From: Photobacterium rosenbergii
Lineage (GTDB): Bacteria; Pseudomonadota; Gammaproteobacteria; Enterobacterales; Vibrionaceae
Assembly: GCF_003026455.1 (NCBI RefSeq)
Contig: NZ_PYMB01000009.1
Coordinates: 97,930 to 161,929 of the forward strand
Reading direction: 5' to 3'
DNA length: 64,000 nucleotides
Each line of letters begins with the position of its first letter. Within the stretch, counting starts at the first letter, position 1. The notes beneath the pieces are model-generated. The model worked only from the letters and a program-made list of their open reading frames with translations. It did no database searches and was not told the DNA's origin. Positions 61,213 through 64,000 of the stretch are shown one piece after another. The translations under genes were made by a program, and so were the position numbers.

Positions 61213-61596
61213 ATGGTTGAACGTCGTCACTTTAGTCGTATTTTATATCAGGCCCCAGCTACGCTGATAAATGCTATTGGTGAATGGCAGGCGGAAGTTC
61301 GGGATCTGTCTTTGCAGGGAGTCTTGCTGACCAAGCCGGAGAGCTGGACGGCACAAGATACTGACGATAAATATTTTTTATCGTTTTGCCTGCACGACTC
61401 TGACATTGAACTGCGGATGGAAACCCGGTTGGTTCACCATGATGCTGCTTATTTACGTATGCATATCTTCCATATTGATTTAGAAAGTGCCGGACACCTC
61501 CGGCGTTTGGTCGAATTAAATGTTGGCACTGATGAACTATTACATCGTGAGCTGGAACAGCTAACTGATTTGCAGCACCATCTCGACGAATCGTGA
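61213..61596 (+). CDS. PilZ domain protein
   Basis: About 127 residues with the c-di-GMP-binding pattern RRHFSR (R-x3-R form) and DLSLQGVLL (D-x-S-x-x-G). The ATG at 61213 is preferred over GTG at 61207. It lies 9 bp before the M23 peptidase gene and may be co-transcribed. The target is unknown, but c-di-GMP control of cell-wall or motility functions would fit. Confidence 0.8.
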   Translation: MVERRHFSRILYQAPATLINAIGEWQAEVRDLSLQGVLLTKPESWTAQDTDDKYFLSFCLHDSDIELRMETRLVHHDAAYLRMHIFHIDLESAGHLRRLVELNVGTDELLHRELEQLTDLQHHLDES

Positions 61597-61605
61597 ATAG
61601 TCATC

Positions 61606-62598
61606 ATGTCAGAAAACATTTGTATTTCGGTGTCCGATCATCGTGGCACCTCTCATTATCTTATTAACCGCTTCAAGAAACGTTATATCGCCGTTGCAGC
61701 AACTGTTTTGATAGCTGCCGCAGCAGGTGGCGGGTACGGAGTCTACAACCTTTATCAGGATAACCTTCATTCCAACCAGCAGTTGAGCCAACTCAATGTC
61801 CAGGCGCAGCAACTCAGTGATTCTTTGACCGAGGAAAGTGCAAGCAACCGTGAATTGGTCGCTGAACTCAATGAGAAAAAAGCGGAACTGGATGCACTTT
61901 CATTGCGCATTGATGATGTAGAAACCATCTTAGGCCTGCAAACAGCCGAAGACGGGGAAGTGGTGACCCTTGAAGAGCGGGTAGACAGTGCGGCGATCAG
62001 TTCGGCGGTAAGGGGAACCTTGTTCCGTATGATCCCCAACGGCAACCCGACCCCGGGGATCCGCATGTCTTCTCAGTTTGGTACCCGTGTCCATCCGGTA
62101 ACCGGTAAGCGTAAGCGTCATTTGGGCTTGGATTTTGCTGCCAACACCGGCACGGAGATCTACGCACCTGCGGACGGGGTGGTTGAAGTGACCCGGCCAA
62201 GTAATAAAGGTTCGGGTAATTTCCTCAAGCTTGATCACACTATGGGCTTCACCTCGACCTATTCGCATATGAAGAAGTTCAACGTGAAGCGGGGGCAGTT
62301 CGTTCGCAAAGGCGACCTGATAGGTTGGACGGGCAATACGGGCTTGTCGACCGGGCCGCACCTGCATTACGAGATCCGCTTTTTGGGACGGGCATTAAAT
62401 CCTCGTCCATTTGTCGAATGGACGCCGGATAATTTTGATAGTCTGTTTGAGAAAGAGAAGACCGTCCAATGGGCGTCGCTACTCGATATGATTAATAATG
62501 TGGTATCGATGCAGGTAACGCTTACCCAGTCGCCCCATATTGCCCGACCGATCCAAACTGCGAGCAACGAAAAGGGTATGGCAGGGGAAGAAGGCTAA
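61606..62598 (+). CDS. M23 (LytM) peptidase, membrane-anchored
   Basis: A 330-residue protein with one N-terminal membrane helix (about 28-48), a coiled coil (55-105) and LytM domain. Zinc ligands are H172, D176 (RHLGLDFAANTG) and H254 (HLH, H252-x-H254), all present, so an active D,D-endopeptidase is expected. It would cut cross-links in peptidoglycan. anmK follows 19 bp later, fitting wall recycling. Confidence 0.9.
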   Translation: MSENICISVSDHRGTSHYLINRFKKRYIAVAATVLIAAAAGGGYGVYNLYQDNLHSNQQLSQLNVQAQQLSDSLTEESASNRELVAELNEKKAELDALSLRIDDVETILGLQTAEDGEVVTLEERVDSAAISSAVRGTLFRMIPNGNPTPGIRMSSQFGTRVHPVTGKRKRHLGLDFAANTGTEIYAPADGVVEVTRPSNKGSGNFLKLDHTMGFTSTYSHMKKFNVKRGQFVRKGDLIGWTGNTGLSTGPHLHYEIRFLGRALNPRPFVEWTPDNFDSLFEKEKTVQWASLLDMINNVVSMQVTLTQSPHIARPIQTASNEKGMAGEEG

Positions 62599-62617
62599 GC
62601 CCAAACAAGGAAATACT

Positions 62618-63769
62618 ATGGCCCGTGAGCTTTATATTGGTGTAATGTCTGGTACCAGCCTAGATGGGGTTGATACCGCTTTGGTGGCTTTTGAAACTGG
62701 CCCCGAAGCCGGTATTGAAAGGCAAGCTGAACAAAGCTCCCGGCCTGAGTTGCTGGCAACCGATGCTTTCCCAATGCCTGATTGCTTGAAGTCGGCATTG
62801 CTGGATGTCTGTATGGGCCAAGAAACGAACCTGAAGCAAATCGGGCAGCTGGATCACCAGCTTGGACACTTGTTTGCAGATGCCGTTAATCAACTGCTGG
62901 ATAAGGCGGGTATTGAACCATCCGAGGTAACAGCGGTGGGCAACCATGGCCAGACGGTGTTCCACCAACCTGATGGTGACTACCCGTTCACCATGCAGCT
63001 GGGGGATGCCAATATCGTCGCTGCCAAAACTGGCATTACTACTGTGGCGGATTTTCGCCGCAAGGACATGGCATTGGGCGGGCAAGGGGCACCTTTGGTC
63101 CCAGCCTTTCACAAGGGCCTATTCTCACAGCAAGACTCGACGACGGTGGTGTTGAATATAGGTGGCATTGCCAATATTTCGGTACTGCAGCCAGGCCAGC
63201 CTGTCATTGGCTACGATACAGGCCCCGGCAATATGCTGATGGATGCTTGGGTATATCTTCATCACGGCCAGAAATACGACAAAGACGGAGCCTTTGCCGC
63301 ATCGGGCACTGTGAATCCGGCTTTGCTTGCTGAGCTGATGGCAGATCCGTACCTATCCCGTCAATACCCCAAAAGCACAGGGCGGGAGCACTACAATTTG
63401 CCTTGGCTGGAAGGCCAACTCAATGGCTTAACCGAAGACGTATCAGAGCCAGACGTACAGGCAACCTTGTTGCAGTTTACGGCTCAGACTATTGCAGAGC
63501 AGGTGGCTCGTTTTGCTCAAGGTCATCAACCACAATTGCTCGTCTGCGGTGGAGGGGTGAATAACCCGCAACTGATGCAGCGTCTTGCCGAATTACTACC
63601 AGACTGGTCTGTTGGCAACACCCGTGATGCGGGTATCGATCCGGATTATATGGAAGCGATGGCCTTTGCCTGGCTTGCCCGTCAGCGTATCCATGGTCTA
63701 CCGAGTAATGTACCGGAAGTGACAGGGGCATCGGCCTTGGCATCTTTGGGTGTCGTGTATCCAGTGTGA
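62618..63769 (+). CDS. anmK: Anhydro-N-acetylmuramic acid kinase (AnmK)
   Basis: About 383 residues of the AnmK family: YIGVMSGTSLDGVDTALVAF, TVGNHGQTVFHQ-type motif (AVGNHGQTVFHQPDG) and GYDTGPGNMLMDAW, all ATP/sugar sites. It converts anhMurNAc to MurNAc-6-phosphate in peptidoglycan recycling. The start at 62618 has AAGGAAAT; the longer frame overlaps the peptidase gene. Confidence 0.93.
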   Translation: MARELYIGVMSGTSLDGVDTALVAFETGPEAGIERQAEQSSRPELLATDAFPMPDCLKSALLDVCMGQETNLKQIGQLDHQLGHLFADAVNQLLDKAGIEPSEVTAVGNHGQTVFHQPDGDYPFTMQLGDANIVAAKTGITTVADFRRKDMALGGQGAPLVPAFHKGLFSQQDSTTVVLNIGGIANISVLQPGQPVIGYDTGPGNMLMDAWVYLHHGQKYDKDGAFAASGTVNPALLAELMADPYLSRQYPKSTGREHYNLPWLEGQLNGLTEDVSEPDVQATLLQFTAQTIAEQVARFAQGHQPQLLVCGGGVNNPQLMQRLAELLPDWSVGNTRDAGIDPDYMEAMAFAWLARQRIHGLPSNVPEVTGASALASLGVVYPV

Positions 63770-63861
63770 CGGCGCAAATTGATGCTAAGCGTGTTTTTGT
63801 CAAAAATGGTTGGGAGATGGGCTCATAAGCATTGTTTTTCACAAAGCGATGGTTTACAACC

Positions 63862-64000
63862 ATAGATGCCATAGATGCCATAGATGCCATAGATGCCATA
63901 GATGCCATAGATGCCATAGATGCCATAGATGCCATAGATGCCATAGATGCCATAGATGCCATAGATGCCATAGATGCCATAGATGCCATAGATGCCATAG
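63862..64000 (+). repeat. 9-bp tandem repeat running off the window end
   Basis: The unit ATAGATGCC is repeated about 15 times without a visible error from 63862 to the end. Because it is a multiple of three, all frames stay open: one strand reads Ile-Asp-Ala repeats. True length is unknown because the window ends inside it. Confidence 0.95.

Noticed and set aside
63489..63998. Met-Ala-Ser repeat protein on the minus strand
   Set aside because: It is the translation of the 9-bp repeat continued antisense into anmK; no start context or family.
1..64000. CRISPR array, tRNA, rRNA, prophage or insertion sequence
   Set aside because: No repeat-spacer pattern, cloverleaf, rRNA-like stretch or transposase motif was seen; the only array is the 9-bp repeat at the end.

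Overview
The window looks like a chromosomal catabolic region of a marine gammaproteobacterium of the family Vibrionaceae. The evidence is a FabV-type enoyl reductase, an anmK/M23 peptidase neighbourhood, a KdgM porin with sodium:solute symporters for oligouronates, GEMM-type c-di-GMP control of a chemoreceptor, and base composition near 49% GC by eye. Photobacterium or a relative is my best guess; the genus is inference.

Layout. 0-5.8 kb: an SDR oxidoreductase, two Crp/Fnr-type regulators, a small SCP2-like exported protein beside a divergent alkyl-sulfatase-like protein, an ATC-hydrolase-like protein and a GNAT acetyltransferase. 5.9-12.7 kb: a polysaccharide locus with a GntR regulator, KdgM porin, SSS symporter and two exported polysaccharide lyases (PF05426 type and PL6). 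12.8-17.6 kb: a C45-like Ntn hydrolase, a flavin reductase (HpaC-like), a beta-barrel protein, an endonuclease III relative and a diguanylate cyclase. 17.8-30.3 kb: an almost complete 4-hydroxyphenylacetate (HPA, homoprotocatechuate meta-cleavage) cluster, hpaR, a TRAP transporter, then hpaH-I-G1-G2-E-F, an AEC permease, hpaD and a succinate-semialdehyde dehydrogenase. 30.4-45.3 kb: the second uronate block, with eda, kdgK, an IclR-type KdgR, two kduD copies, a DhuI-like isomerase, kdgF, uxaC, a second SSS symporter and a cytoplasmic heparinase II/III-family lyase. 45.7-49 kb: a lipoprotein, then hpaA and a C2-type HPA 3-monooxygenase oxygenase. 49-52.6 kb: a gene-poor stretch with a candidate structured RNA, small ORFs, a DUF2799 lipoprotein, a TDT/SLAC1 permease and a probable c-di-GMP riboswitch. 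52.7-64 kb: a NIT-domain chemoreceptor and housekeeping genes (ybiB, dienelactone hydrolase, ybjQ, Ada/AlkA fusion plus ogt, fabV, PilZ, M23 peptidase, anmK). The window ends inside a 9-bp tandem repeat.

How the genes work together. Oligouronates would enter through KdgM, be cut in the periplasm by the two exported lyases, cross the inner membrane by the SSS symporters and be finished by the cytoplasmic lyase. Unsaturated monouronate would then go KdgF -> DhuI (in place of KduI) -> KduD -> KdgK -> Eda to pyruvate and glyceraldehyde-3-phosphate. Repeated TGAAA-N5-TTTCA-like palindromes near most of these promoters suggest one KdgR regulon. HPA would be hydroxylated by the oxygenase at 47.8 kb using the reductase at 14.3 kb, then cleaved and processed by HpaD-E-F-G-H-I to pyruvate and succinate semialdehyde. 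A TTAGTTAAC-type palindrome lies both at the main hpa promoter and in front of the distant oxygenase, tying the two hpa segments together although the second uronate block lies between them.
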